Assembly: GCF_014197135.1 (NCBI RefSeq) | Contig: NZ_JACIFA010000010.1 | Coordinates: forward strand, 62,001 to 126,000 | DNA length: 64,000 nt | Direction: 5' to 3' | From: Sphingomonas zeae | GTDB lineage: Bacteria > Pseudomonadota > Alphaproteobacteria > Sphingomonadales > Sphingomonadaceae | Shown: positions 26,190 through 33,624 of the stretch, one piece after another | Layout of the letters: every line of letters starts with the position of its first letter | Numbering within the stretch: position 1 is the first letter of the stretch | Notes under the pieces: generated by a model | The model's input: the letters and a program-made list of their open reading frames with translations, nothing else | Told to the model about the DNA's origin: nothing | Databases searched by the model: none | Position numbers and translations under genes: made by a program

Positions 26190-26944
26190 TGAAGCGGAGA
26201 CAATTTACCGTGGAAACATCATCCAACCGCCCGTGGCGCCTCCCGCTGCACTTGAGAGGGGTGACGACGTTCCTTGCCGTCGCCACCGCGACGTTCATGG
26301 CAAGCGCCGCCTATGCACATGGGGTCGCCGAAGGCGATCAGGCATTCATCGAAACGATCAACGGACCCGCCCCTGGCGCCTTCCTCTATCTCGGCGCCAA
26401 GCACATGGTCACAGGTTACGACCATCTGCTGTTTCTGTTCGGGGTGATCTTCTTCCTCTACCGGATGAAGCAGGTTGCCGCCTACGTGACGCTGTTCGCG
26501 ATCGGCCACAGCACGACGCTGATCGCCGGCGTTCTGCTCGGCACCCACGTCAGTCCCTATGCGATCGACGCGATTATCGGTCTGTCGGTGGTCTATAAGG
26601 CGCTCGACAATCTCGGTGCCTATCAGCGGTGGTTCGGCGTCCAGCCTAACGCCAAGGCCGCGGTCCTGATCTTCGGCCTGTTCCACGGCTTCGGCCTCGC
26701 GACCAAGCTCCAGGACTTCGCGCTGCCATCGAACGGCCTTTTGGTGAATCTGTTGTCGTTCAACGTCGGCGTCGAAATCGGCCAGTTACTCGCTCTGTCC
26801 GCGATCCTGATCGTCATGGGCTACTGGCGCCGCACCGCCAGCTTCCGCCGACATGCCTTTGCCGCGAACGTGGTCCTGATGACCGCGGGCTTCGTCCTTA
26901 CCGGCTACCAGCTCGCCGGCCTCATTCTCGAAGGGAACGCCTGA
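26189..26944 (+). CDS. HupE/UreJ-family membrane protein
   Basis: A 251-aa protein with a signal-like N-terminus ending in AAYAHG, then six hydrophobic helices. Family motifs include GYDHLLFLFGVIFFLYR, FAIGHSTTLI, IFGLFHGFGLATKL and NVGVEIGQL. HupE proteins are nickel or cobalt permeases or related metal transporters, with His and Asp in the HGxxE-like and GxDHxxF motifs. Overlap with czcA indicates operon membership and supports a Ni/Co role for this cluster. Confidence 0.85.
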   Translation: MKRRQFTVETSSNRPWRLPLHLRGVTTFLAVATATFMASAAYAHGVAEGDQAFIETINGPAPGAFLYLGAKHMVTGYDHLLFLFGVIFFLYRMKQVAAYVTLFAIGHSTTLIAGVLLGTHVSPYAIDAIIGLSVVYKALDNLGAYQRWFGVQPNAKAAVLIFGLFHGFGLATKLQDFALPSNGLLVNLLSFNVGVEIGQLLALSAILIVMGYWRRTASFRRHAFAANVVLMTAGFVLTGYQLAGLILEGNA

Positions 26945-27546
26945 TGAAAAACGCCAATCTGCCAAACGTCGGCGATCTCCCGACGCTGCGCCAGCTCAAC
27001 CGGGCAACGGCGCTTGCCTTCGGCGTCGCCGTCGCGCTGCTCGCGACGACGATCCTGCCCGCCGAATACGGCGTCGATCCGATCGGGACGGGCCGCCTGC
27101 TCGGCCTCACTCGCATGGGAGAGGTCAAGCAGGCCGAACATGCAGCCGAGACCGCCACAGTCCCGGCGACCACGGCGCCGGCTTCGCCGGCTGCAAGGTC
27201 GAGCGTGCCGGCGACCGCGCAGACGGCCGAGGTGAAGATCACGCTCCAGCCCGACGAAGGTCGCGAAGTGAAGGCAGACATGCGCGCTGGCGACCGGATC
27301 GCCTACGCCTGGTCGACCGGCGGACCGGAGGTCCGTTTCGAGCTTCACGGCGAGGAACACGACGCGCCGGCAGATAAATACACCAGCTACGAGAAAGGAT
27401 CGTCCGCCGGCGAGAAGGGCGATTTCCAGGCTCCTTTCGACGGGATGCACGGATGGTATTGGCGCAACCGCACCACTGCGCCCGTGACCATCACCGTGAC
27501 GGCGACCGGCACGTTCCGCAGCTTCGCTGCGAAGCCGAAATCCTGA
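26944..27546 (+). CDS. Membrane-anchored periplasmic protein of RND metal operons
   Basis: A 200-aa protein with one transmembrane helix (about 22-42), an Ala/Thr/Pro-rich linker, and a C-terminal beta-sandwich-like domain (about 95-200) rich in Glu, His and Asp (FELHGEEHDAPADKYTSYEK, HGWYWRNRT). It is a transmembrane-anchor type seen beside HupE and czc genes; the role is unknown but probably periplasmic. It starts on the A of the hupE stop. Confidence 0.65.
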   Translation: MKNANLPNVGDLPTLRQLNRATALAFGVAVALLATTILPAEYGVDPIGTGRLLGLTRMGEVKQAEHAAETATVPATTAPASPAARSSVPATAQTAEVKITLQPDEGREVKADMRAGDRIAYAWSTGGPEVRFELHGEEHDAPADKYTSYEKGSSAGEKGDFQAPFDGMHGWYWRNRTTAPVTITVTATGTFRSFAAKPKS

Positions 27547-27590
27547 TCGTAGCGATGCACTCCACCCTTTCCACCACGAGGAGACTACCC

Positions 27591-27908
27591 ATGAAATACG
27601 CAGTCCTAGCCGTCGCGGTATTGGCCGCAGCCCCCGCCGCCGCCCATCCCGTTCACGACGAGGAAGCGCATAGCCAAGCGCCCGCCGAGGTGGCGCGTCA
27701 GCACGTCGTTCGCATGGTGACGCAATCCAAGCTCGCCCCGAGCTGGTCCAAAGCAAAGGTCGAGGGCACCGCGCAGCGGACCGCCAACGGCGCGCGTCAG
27801 ACCGTCGTGACTTTCACCAATCCCTCCGAGCCTGTCGCACGGCGCACGCTTCACGTCGTGATTGGTGCGGACGGCAAGGTTGTTTCCGCCAACCCTTCGG
27901 CGAGCTGA
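27591..27908 (+). CDS. Small secreted protein (DUF6488-like)
   Basis: A 105-aa protein with a signal peptide ending AAPAAA, then HPVHDEEAHSQ, a helical stretch (VARQHVVRMVTQSKLAPSW) and a PepSY-like beta tail (RTLHVVIGADGKVVSANPS). It resembles small proteins that accompany RND metal operons. A CGAGGAG ribosome site precedes the ATG at 27591. The His-rich mature start suggests metal contact. Confidence 0.65.
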   Translation: MKYAVLAVAVLAAAPAAAHPVHDEEAHSQAPAEVARQHVVRMVTQSKLAPSWSKAKVEGTAQRTANGARQTVVTFTNPSEPVARRTLHVVIGADGKVVSANPSAS

Positions 27909-27938
27909 ATAATCGGCTCGTTGCGGGACCATACCCGA

Positions 27939-27964
27939 GCCGGCAGCCCTTCGGGGTTGCCGGC
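27939..27964 (+). terminator. Hairpin after the czc-type operon
   Basis: GCCGGCA followed by a C-tract, TTCGG loop and TTGCCGGC forms a stable stem 31 bp after the stop of the DUF6488-like gene. No T-tract follows, so termination would be weak or factor-dependent. Confidence 0.45.
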
Positions 27965-28016
27965 CAACTTGGCGACGGACCCGCGAGGCGTGAGTCCGGA
28001 TTAATGAGGAAGCGGA

Positions 28017-28373
28017 ATGGTTGACGTGCGCATCTGCGCCGCCACGCTACTTATGATGACCGTTGGCTGTTCGGAGCCGTCACCAAATACTCGCGACACG
28101 TCGGAGATACACCGACCTCACTCAATGACGCGGGTCTTGGAACAGCGATACGTCACATGCGCAGACGGCAGCCGGGCCGACATTGATTTCCTCGACGACG
28201 GTTTGCGCATGGCCGTGACATGGTTGCCGTCCGGGCCGACCGAGATTCTGGCGGCGTCCAAGACAGGAGAGCCCTTCACGGGGCGTCACACGCGTGCGAT
28301 CATGGCCGGAGGAACGATCGCATTCGAGCGCGGTCGCACTCTCCTACGCATCTGCCAACATCCTCACCGATGA
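28017..28373 (+). CDS. Small lipoprotein, paralogue of the 49939-50352 protein
   Basis: A 118-aa protein with a short signal and lipobox-like MMTVGC (lipidated Cys18), then a ~70-residue domain with two cysteines (VTCADGSRADIDFLDDGL to LLRICQ). It is strikingly similar to the lipoprotein at 49939-50352: both share RADxDFxDDGLxMAVTWLP, TEIL, and GGxIAF. The fold may be MliC-like. Both genes accompany RND metal operons, suggesting an envelope role in metal resistance (inference). Confidence 0.65.
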   Translation: MVDVRICAATLLMMTVGCSEPSPNTRDTSEIHRPHSMTRVLEQRYVTCADGSRADIDFLDDGLRMAVTWLPSGPTEILAASKTGEPFTGRHTRAIMAGGTIAFERGRTLLRICQHPHR

Positions 28374-28535
28374 TAATGAGCGGGTCTGACGCTTCGGCGG
28401 TGAAGACGGCGAAATCCATACCATCAGGCTTGAAGACCCTGCGCGACCCTGACGGGCACGGCCCTATCGGCGCGTTCGCGCCGACCGAGCCACCGTCCCG
28501 GCGTCTCGTCCCAAAGGGTAACGATCCTCGCGTGA

Positions 28536-28555
28536 GGTGTGCCACGTGGCACACC
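28536..28555. promoter_or_regulatory. parS-like 20-bp palindrome (copy 2)
   Basis: Identical to 18355-18374; here the palindrome extends to 22 bp. It lies 558 bp upstream of the ParB-like gene, a common position for a plasmid centromere. Confidence 0.7.
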
Positions 28556-28627
28556 TGCGGACGCGCAAAGATGCGAGACGCTCCCCTGTAGAGCGCCACG
28601 GCCCTCCCCCGGAGGCCCGCCAGCGCG

Positions 28628-28660
28628 GGGAACACCAAGGGCTGCTGCCCTTTCGTTCCC
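28628..28660 (+). ncRNA. Conserved nested hairpin in duplicated leader (copy 1)
   Basis: Outer stem GGGAAC/GTTCCC and inner stem AAGGGC/GCCCTT with a TGCT loop. The same stems recur at 32631-32662 with a different loop length (GCT), as expected if the structure is selected. The surrounding ~160 bp is also partly conserved between copies. It may be a regulatory leader or a small RNA. Confidence 0.45.
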
Positions 28661-28857
28661 GAAGGAAAATAGACGGCCCCGTGTGGTCCGCCAAGCGCGG
28701 CACCCGACGCCCTAAGGGGCGTCGGCCGCGCTAAGGCGGCCTGCCCGCGCCAGGCCATCGATTTTCCTCCTCCCTCCCCATCCCGCTCCTCGCCGGAGAG
28801 GCAGACCCGGTTGCTGCGGCAACCGGCTTTCAGCCGCAGGAAGAAGGAGGAAAGAGA

Positions 28858-29049
28858 ATGGCTTACACCCGATACAAGGGCGATCCCTACTGGAAACGGG
28901 CCAATGTGGACGGGACCAGCGCGGACGGCACCCCCTACCGCCGTGGCGAGCGCGTGTTCTTCTATCCGCGTTCCGGCGCGACCTACGCAGGGGACGGCGC
29001 GGCGCGCGCATCGGCCGAGTTTGACGAACTCGCGAGCCTCGAAGGCTGA
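28858..29049 (+). CDS. Small hypothetical plasmid protein
   Basis: A 63-aa protein (MAYTRYKGDPYWKRANVDGT...) with a very good ribosome site AAGGAGGAAAGAGA before the ATG. It is rich in aromatic and basic residues in the first half and acidic at the C-terminus. It is the first gene before the ParB-like gene, 44 bp upstream. No function is known. Confidence 0.65.
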   Translation: MAYTRYKGDPYWKRANVDGTSADGTPYRRGERVFFYPRSGATYAGDGAARASAEFDELASLEG

Positions 29050-29093
29050 CCCCTCCCCCATCACCGAACCTTATTCAGATCAGGAGCATCATC

Positions 29094-30923
29094 ATGGGTA
29101 TCATCACCGTCAAGCTGTCGCAGCTTCGCCTTTCCCCGCTCAATCAGCGGCGCGTGAAGCCTTCCGCCGTCGAGAGCATGGCCGACGACATTGCCGCGCA
29201 CGGCCTGTTGCAAAACCTTGTCGCCTATGAGGACGAGGGCCTGTTCTATGTGTTCGCCGGAGGGCGGCGCTATCGCGGCCTCAAAGAACTGGCGAAGCGC
29301 AAGCAGATCAAGAACAGCGACGCGTTTCCCGTCGAGGTCCGCACCAAGGAAGAGGCCATCGAACTGTCGCTCGCGGAGAACTTCCAGCGCGAGGACATGC
29401 ACCCGGCAGACAGCATCCGCGCCTTTGCGGCGCTACGCGATACCGGCATGGACGCCGAGGAAATCGCTGCCCGGTTCGGTCAGGCGGTCAGCTTCGTCTA
29501 TAAGATGCTTCGCCTTTCCGCGCTGGCACCGGCGCTGATCGACCTGATCGCCAAGGACCAGTTGTCGCTTGAGGCGGCGCGCGCGCTCACCCTCACTGAC
29601 GACCACGACCAACAGGTGAAGGTATGCAAGGCGGCGAACGGCCACGCCCACACCATCCGGCGGATGCTCACCACCGAGAAGGTGGACACCACCAGCGGCG
29701 CGTTTATCTTCGTCGGGCGCGACGCCTACGAGGCGAAGGGCGGGACGATCACGGTAGACCTGTTCAGCCAAGGGGCCGAGGGGTTTGCCGACCATCCCGA
29801 GCTTGTGCAGGAACTGGCGGAGGACAAGCTGGACGGTATCGCCGACGAGTATCGCGCGATCGGTTGGCATGAGGTCCGCGCCACGCTGGACCGGCCCTAC
29901 GACCTTTACATGAAGGGCAGCCTGTATCCGGCCACGCGCGAGCCGACCGAGGACGAGGCCGCGCGGATCGAGGCAATCGACGTCGCTATCGAACAGATCG
30001 CCGAGGCCGAGGGCGAGGACAGCGACCGCATCGCGCCGTTGTCCGATCAGCGGGATGCGATCACTGAGGGCTTGCGCGGGTTCAATGCCGAGCAGGTCGC
30101 GGTCGGGGGCGTGGCGCTCTGGGTTTCGCATGACGGATCGCTCGGCAAGAGCTTCTATCGCGCGAAGGCCGAGCCGAAGCCCAAGGCGAGCAGCGGCGAG
30201 CCGCAGCCGCTCTACAGCAACAGCCTTGTTGCAGACCTGTCGCGGATCAAGACCCGCATCGTGCAGGAGGCGGTTTCAGCCGACCCGGCGCTGGCGCTGG
30301 ATGTGCTGCTGGACAGCCTTGCGGGTCAGCTACTCCACGGCGCGCACAGCTATCAGATGGCGATAGACGTGCAGGCCAAGACCATCGCGACCGATGTTGC
30401 CGACGACCTTATGGCGACCAGCGACGTGCGGGAGGTCGAAGAAACGATGGCCGACCGCTTCGCATCGGTCCCAGCAGATGGCCGGTTCGAGGTCATTCGC
30501 GCCATGAGTCACGACGACAAGATGGCGCTACTCGCCGGATTGGTGGCGATGACGGTGGACGGCACCTTGTTCGCAGGCGGTGCCCCCGGTGCGCGTCACC
30601 ATCACTTTGAGCAGGTGGCCCGCGCGACAGGCGTGGACATTGCGACCCGCTGGCAAGCCCCCATCGCCCTGTTCGACAAGATGCGCCGTGCGGCCCTTAT
30701 CGACCTACTCCGCGCCGAATGCGGCGATGCCAGCGCCGACAACTGCGCAACCATCAAGAAGAAGGCAGACTTGGCGGTCAACGTGTCGGGGCGGCTCGCT
30801 TCGCACTGGCTTCCCGCGCCGATGCAGATCGGGGCGTTCGACCAGCCCGAGCGGCACGAACTGGACGATCCCGACGCCGATGCCTTCGATGGCGAGGACA
30901 TGGAGGCCGACGAAATGGCGTAA
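29094..30923 (+). CDS. Large ParB/Spo0J-like partition or nuclease-domain protein
   Basis: A 609-aa protein. Residues about 1-100 form a ParB N-terminal (Srx-like) domain with SPLNQRRVKPSAVESMADDI, FAGGRRYRGLKEL and LAENFQRE (CTPase/nuclease-type boxes). Residues about 105-200 hold a helix-turn-helix (EEIAARFGQAVSFVYKML). The C-terminal ~400 residues are unlike classical ParB and end in a very acidic tail (DDPDADAFDGEDMEADEMA). No parA is adjacent. It probably binds the parS-like palindromes, but a regulatory or nuclease role is possible. Confidence 0.82.
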   Translation: MGIITVKLSQLRLSPLNQRRVKPSAVESMADDIAAHGLLQNLVAYEDEGLFYVFAGGRRYRGLKELAKRKQIKNSDAFPVEVRTKEEAIELSLAENFQREDMHPADSIRAFAALRDTGMDAEEIAARFGQAVSFVYKMLRLSALAPALIDLIAKDQLSLEAARALTLTDDHDQQVKVCKAANGHAHTIRRMLTTEKVDTTSGAFIFVGRDAYEAKGGTITVDLFSQGAEGFADHPELVQELAEDKLDGIADEYRAIGWHEVRATLDRPYDLYMKGSLYPATREPTEDEAARIEAIDVAIEQIAEAEGEDSDRIAPLSDQRDAITEGLRGFNAEQVAVGGVALWVSHDGSLGKSFYRAKAEPKPKASSGEPQPLYSNSLVADLSRIKTRIVQEAVSADPALALDVLLDSLAGQLLHGAHSYQMAIDVQAKTIATDVADDLMATSDVREVEETMADRFASVPADGRFEVIRAMSHDDKMALLAGLVAMTVDGTLFAGGAPGARHHHFEQVARATGVDIATRWQAPIALFDKMRRAALIDLLRAECGDASADNCATIKKKADLAVNVSGRLASHWLPAPMQIGAFDQPERHELDDPDADAFDGEDMEADEMA

Positions 30924-31049
30924 ACGGATACGGGGGGCGGTGATAATCACCCCCTTTTCTCGACCAACCGCCCAGCATCAGCCCCCTCGCCGGCGCGACA
31001 GCCATGCTCTGCATGGCCGTCGCGCGCGCTGCCCTTGCAGATCAGCGCA

Positions 31050-31078
31050 CGCCGCCCGCCCACAAGGGACGGGCGGCG
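31050..31078. terminator. Strong hairpin between parB-like gene and convergent gene
   Basis: CGCCGCCCG and CGGGCGGCG form a perfect 9-bp stem with an 11-nt loop, between the ends of two convergent genes (30923 and 31090). Position suggests a bidirectional terminator, although T-tracts are lacking. The rest of 30924-31049 also contains a GCCATGC-TCT-GCATGGC hairpin. Confidence 0.5.
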
Positions 31079-31089
31079 CGATGGCGAGT

Positions 31090-31455
31090 TTAATCGTAAT
31101 GCGGGCCATCTACGTGAGTGCCGCTCAAATCGACGCCGCGCCGAACTGCCACGAGGTCGAAACGCTTGAAAAATGCGAGCGCTTCCCCCGGCGTGATGCG
31201 CAATTCGACAGCACGCACCTCTGCCGGGGCTGGCTCAAACTCAGCAGACCGAAGAAGATAAGCCACCAGCGACACATCGGTCACGGGTGTCCCCTGGTTC
31301 TCCCCAGAAGCGATCCTGAATCCAATGACACGCTCGTCGCTTTCAGCTTTTCCCAAAGACACCAGATGGCCGGCAAGCGCGACATTATCGGAAATGTCCG
31401 CGGCAACGGTTCCCTTGAAGTCGTTGTATTGGACGCCAGCGTTGAAGGTATCCAT
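31090..31455 (-). CDS. Hypothetical protein cotranscribed with HNH gene
   Basis: A 121-aa acidic protein starting MDTFNAGVQYNDFKGTVAAD. The ATG at 31455 has a GGAG ribosome site 8 bp upstream and lies 5 bp after the HNH gene stop. A likely mixed alpha/beta fold; no family is recognised. Coupling to a nuclease gene could mean a partner or immunity protein, but nothing in the sequence proves it. Confidence 0.55.
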   Translation of the reverse strand: MDTFNAGVQYNDFKGTVAADISDNVALAGHLVSLGKAESDERVIGFRIASGENQGTPVTDVSLVAYLLRSAEFEPAPAEVRAVELRITPGEALAFFKRFDLVAVRRGVDLSGTHVDGPHYD

Positions 31456-31460
31456 TGCTA

Positions 31461-31970
31461 TCACTCCATTCTGCTATTCGCGTGTGAGCCGCGCAGCCCG
31501 TCACCCAAGCTGATACTACGACCGCCGCCATTCCTCACCAAGATCGCGCGTGGTTCGAACCATGCGAACAGATCGCCCAAGGCCCGACGTCTGTAAGCAT
31601 TCAGCCATCGCCGGCGCCGATGTTCGGCCGCGTCATGGATCATATGGCATCGCTGACAGAGTGCAGCCAAATTGCGTGGTGCGTTGTCGGTGGGGTCATG
31701 GTTCAGATGCGCACACGCGATATAGACCCGCGTGATGCGCACGATCGTCGCCACGTCCGACTTAGGCGCACGCACCCGGCGACCGCGCCCGTCGCGCCAT
31801 TGGTGGCGATCAGCGTCCCACCAGCGTCCGTCACCCAAGTGGAACACCCGCCGGCCGTGCGGGCGCTGGCAATGCTCGCAGCGCCCCTTGGCGCGGCCGA
31901 ACCGGATCAGCCTCGACAACTCAGGCCAGTCGATCGGGTAGAGCCAGCGATGTTCGGCCATGATCGGCAT
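31461..31970 (-). CDS. HNH endonuclease-like protein
   Basis: A 169-aa protein with a zinc-knuckle pair CEHC (Cys31, Cys34) and, later, CAHLNHDPTDNAPRNLAALC with CQRCHMIHD. The H-N-H triad (AHLNHD, NLAALC, CHMIHD) and the four cysteines are typical of zinc-stabilised HNH nucleases. N-terminal Trp/Arg-rich parts are variable. It may act in restriction, homing or plasmid DNA processing. ATG 31961 is an alternative start. Confidence 0.75.
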   Translation of the reverse strand: MPIMAEHRWLYPIDWPELSRLIRFGRAKGRCEHCQRPHGRRVFHLGDGRWWDADRHQWRDGRGRRVRAPKSDVATIVRITRVYIACAHLNHDPTDNAPRNLAALCQRCHMIHDAAEHRRRRWLNAYRRRALGDLFAWFEPRAILVRNGGGRSISLGDGLRGSHANSRME

Positions 31971-32082
31971 GACGATTCTATGAGTCAGCCGAGTCGAGAA
32001 CGAAAGCAGAAAATCGGCTAGCGGTCCGCCCCGTGGGCGGGCGTTGGTTTGTAGAGGCAGTCCGTCAGTCTCCGCCCATCGT

Positions 32083-32206
32083 GAGGGGCGCGGAACGCCG
32101 CCTCAAGGATCAGCGGTCCCCCCAATTTGCTGCGCAAATCGGCTCCCCCGCTGCCCGGCAAGCCGGCCGCTGGCGCGGTCCTATGACCCGGCGTTCCGCG
32201 CCCCTC
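32083..32206. repeat. Long perfect inverted repeat enclosing small hairpins
   Basis: 18-bp arms (GAGGGGCGCGGAACGCCG at 32083-32100 and its exact complement at 32189-32206) flank an 88-bp loop. The loop holds ATTTGC-TGC-GCAAAT and further GC-rich stems. The element sits just upstream of the gene at 32245 and could be a structured leader RNA or a miniature mobile repeat. Confidence 0.6.
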
Positions 32207-32244
32207 CCGCCGTCGTCGCCAATCACGGCAACACGGAGGTTTCC

Positions 32245-32544
32245 ATGTCCCATCATCGCCTATTCGCGCAGCTCGCCTTCGAGCGCGCGCTGGGGATGGC
32301 CGCGCTGAACGCGCTGGTCCAGGCCGTCGTCGAAAGCGACCAGTTCCGCGCCGATGGCCGCGATCGTGACCCGCGCCACTTTTGGGTTCTCGCCGGAGAC
32401 CTGGAGGAGGTCGTGCAGGATCGCATCCGCGACGTTCTCGATGGTCCCGGTCTCGGTGTTGTCGAGCGTGGCGAGCTGTTCCATCAGCCGCGTATCGTCG
32501 ATCTGGTGATCGCCGCCCGCGACGCACGCAACGCGCCCTCCTGA
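32245..32544 (+). CDS. Hypothetical acidic plasmid protein
   Basis: A 99-aa protein starting MSHHRLFAQLAFERALGMAA, with many Asp/Glu residues and a long helical middle (LEEVVQDRIRDVLDGPGLG). A GGAGGT ribosome site lies 5 bp before the ATG at 32245, which decides the start and the strand over open frames on the opposite strand. Function unknown. Confidence 0.6.
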   Translation: MSHHRLFAQLAFERALGMAALNALVQAVVESDQFRADGRDRDPRHFWVLAGDLEEVVQDRIRDVLDGPGLGVVERGELFHQPRIVDLVIAARDARNAPS

Positions 32545-32849
32545 CGGGGGCGCGCTTGCGCGCGATAGTGCCGTGCGGAGATCCGCACCGCGCAACTCTC
32601 GCCGATCGCGATGCGCGCGACCGGCGCTAGGGGAACACCAAGGGCGCTGCCCTTTCGTTCCCGAACGACAATCGACCGCCCGTGTAATCCGCCAACCGCG
32701 GCACCCGTCGCCGGAGGCTTCGGCCGCGCTAGGCGGCTCGCCCGCACCAGCGGTAGATTCTCGCTCCCCCTCCCCATCCCGTCCTCGCCGGACAGGCAGG
32801 GCCGTGAGGCCGAGCGGCCTTGCGGCCCATGCCAGAAGGAGGATCAGTG
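32545..32849. other. Duplicated leader region upstream of the DUF3768 gene
   Basis: 305 bp with no supported gene. From 32630 it resembles 28625-28790 in sequence and order of elements (GGGGAACACCAAGGGC, TTTCGTTCCCGAA, CCGCGGCACCCG, CCCCTCCCCATCCCG). It ends with a GGAGGATCAGTG ribosome site. Confidence 0.6.
32631..32662 (+). ncRNA. Conserved nested hairpin in duplicated leader (copy 2)
   Basis: Stems GGGAAC/GTTCCC and AAGGGC/GCCCTT, as at 28628-28660 but with a 3-nt loop. Conservation of both stems in two leaders supports a real structure. Confidence 0.45.
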
Positions 32850-33236
32850 ATGTGCAGCCCCGAACAACTCGACACCATCCGTCGCCTTAATGACCTAGCC
32901 CGGAGCCAACCGGGCACCGCATCCATCGCCAACGTCACGCTGGGTTTCCAGTCTCTCCCCGACGCGGATCGCTTCGCGGCGCTGGCGGCGATCGTCGGCT
33001 TCTCGCAATTCACCGGCGACAACGATCCTCACGGAGAACATGATTTCGGCGCGGTTTATCGGCTCGCGACGGGAACGTGGACGCAGGAGCGACCGAGCGA
33101 CGACAAGGCAATCGCCGAAACCGTTTTCTGGAAGGTGGACTACTACGACAACACGCTTACCTATGGCAGCGAAGCGCCGTGGGATGAGCAACAGACCAAG
33201 CGCGTGCTGACGATCATGCTCGCGAGCGAATACTGA
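32850..33236 (+). CDS. DUF3768 family protein
   Basis: A 128-aa protein with family blocks TIRRLNDLARSQPG, DRFAALAAIVGFSQFTGDND, DPHGEHDFGAV, VFWKVDYYD and the C-terminal RVLTIMLASEY. DUF3768 proteins are common on alphaproteobacterial plasmids; their function is unknown. The ATG at 32850 has GGAGG 8 bp upstream. Confidence 0.82.
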   Translation: MCSPEQLDTIRRLNDLARSQPGTASIANVTLGFQSLPDADRFAALAAIVGFSQFTGDNDPHGEHDFGAVYRLATGTWTQERPSDDKAIAETVFWKVDYYDNTLTYGSEAPWDEQQTKRVLTIMLASEY

Positions 33237-33364
33237 CGTCCCCGGCGTGCGATCCGCGTTCAAGCGAGCGCGGATCGCGACGCACCGACCGGCTCTTATC
33301 GCACGTGATTTGTTGAGGAATCGCGTTGGAAGGCGTAGGGTTATGAGCAGAAAGGATGACCGCG

Positions 33365-33622
33365 ATGGCCCAGATCGATCTTGAAACGCTGCGCGAGCGC
33401 ATCCGCCAGATGGATTTCGAGCGCGGCAGCCCTGAACAGGTTGCGCTTTGGCGCGAGGACGTAGCGGAAGCCCGTGCCAATCTCGTTATCGAGGATATGA
33501 CCCCGACCATCGACGAGGACGCGATGTTCTCGATGATGCTCGACGAGGGCGTTCCGCCCGCCCTCATGCCCTCGATTATCCTCAGTCTCTATCAGCCCGG
33601 AACCCGCCAGATCGCTGCCTGA
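33365..33622 (+). CDS. Probable antitoxin-like partner of Fic (VbhA-like)
   Basis: An 85-aa acidic protein directly upstream of fic, ending 2 bp before the fic TTG. The C-terminal half (DAMFSMMLDEGVPPALMPSI) resembles the short inhibitory-helix region of VbhA antitoxins, which block Fic AMPylation with an S/T-x3-E-G/N motif. Here the Ser/Thr position is Met, so the match is partial. The ATG at 33365 is favoured over 33356 by spacing to AAAGGA. Confidence 0.5.
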   Translation: MAQIDLETLRERIRQMDFERGSPEQVALWREDVAEARANLVIEDMTPTIDEDAMFSMMLDEGVPPALMPSIILSLYQPGTRQIAA

Positions 33623-33624
33623 CC

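Larger units (their letters stand above)
28374..28857. other. Non-coding region upstream of the ParB operon
   Basis: 484 bp without a supported gene. It contains the second parS-like palindrome (28536-28555), a conserved nested hairpin (28628-28660), GACGCC-CTAAGG-GGCGTC near 28710, and CGGTTGC-TGCG-GCAACCG near 28810. Much of 28625-28790 recurs at 32630-32790. Confidence 0.6.

Noticed and set aside
32018-32777. Overlapping minus-strand ORFs around the 32245 gene and its leader
   Set aside because: They run through the long inverted repeat and the duplicated leader; the plus-strand gene with GGAGGT is better supported.
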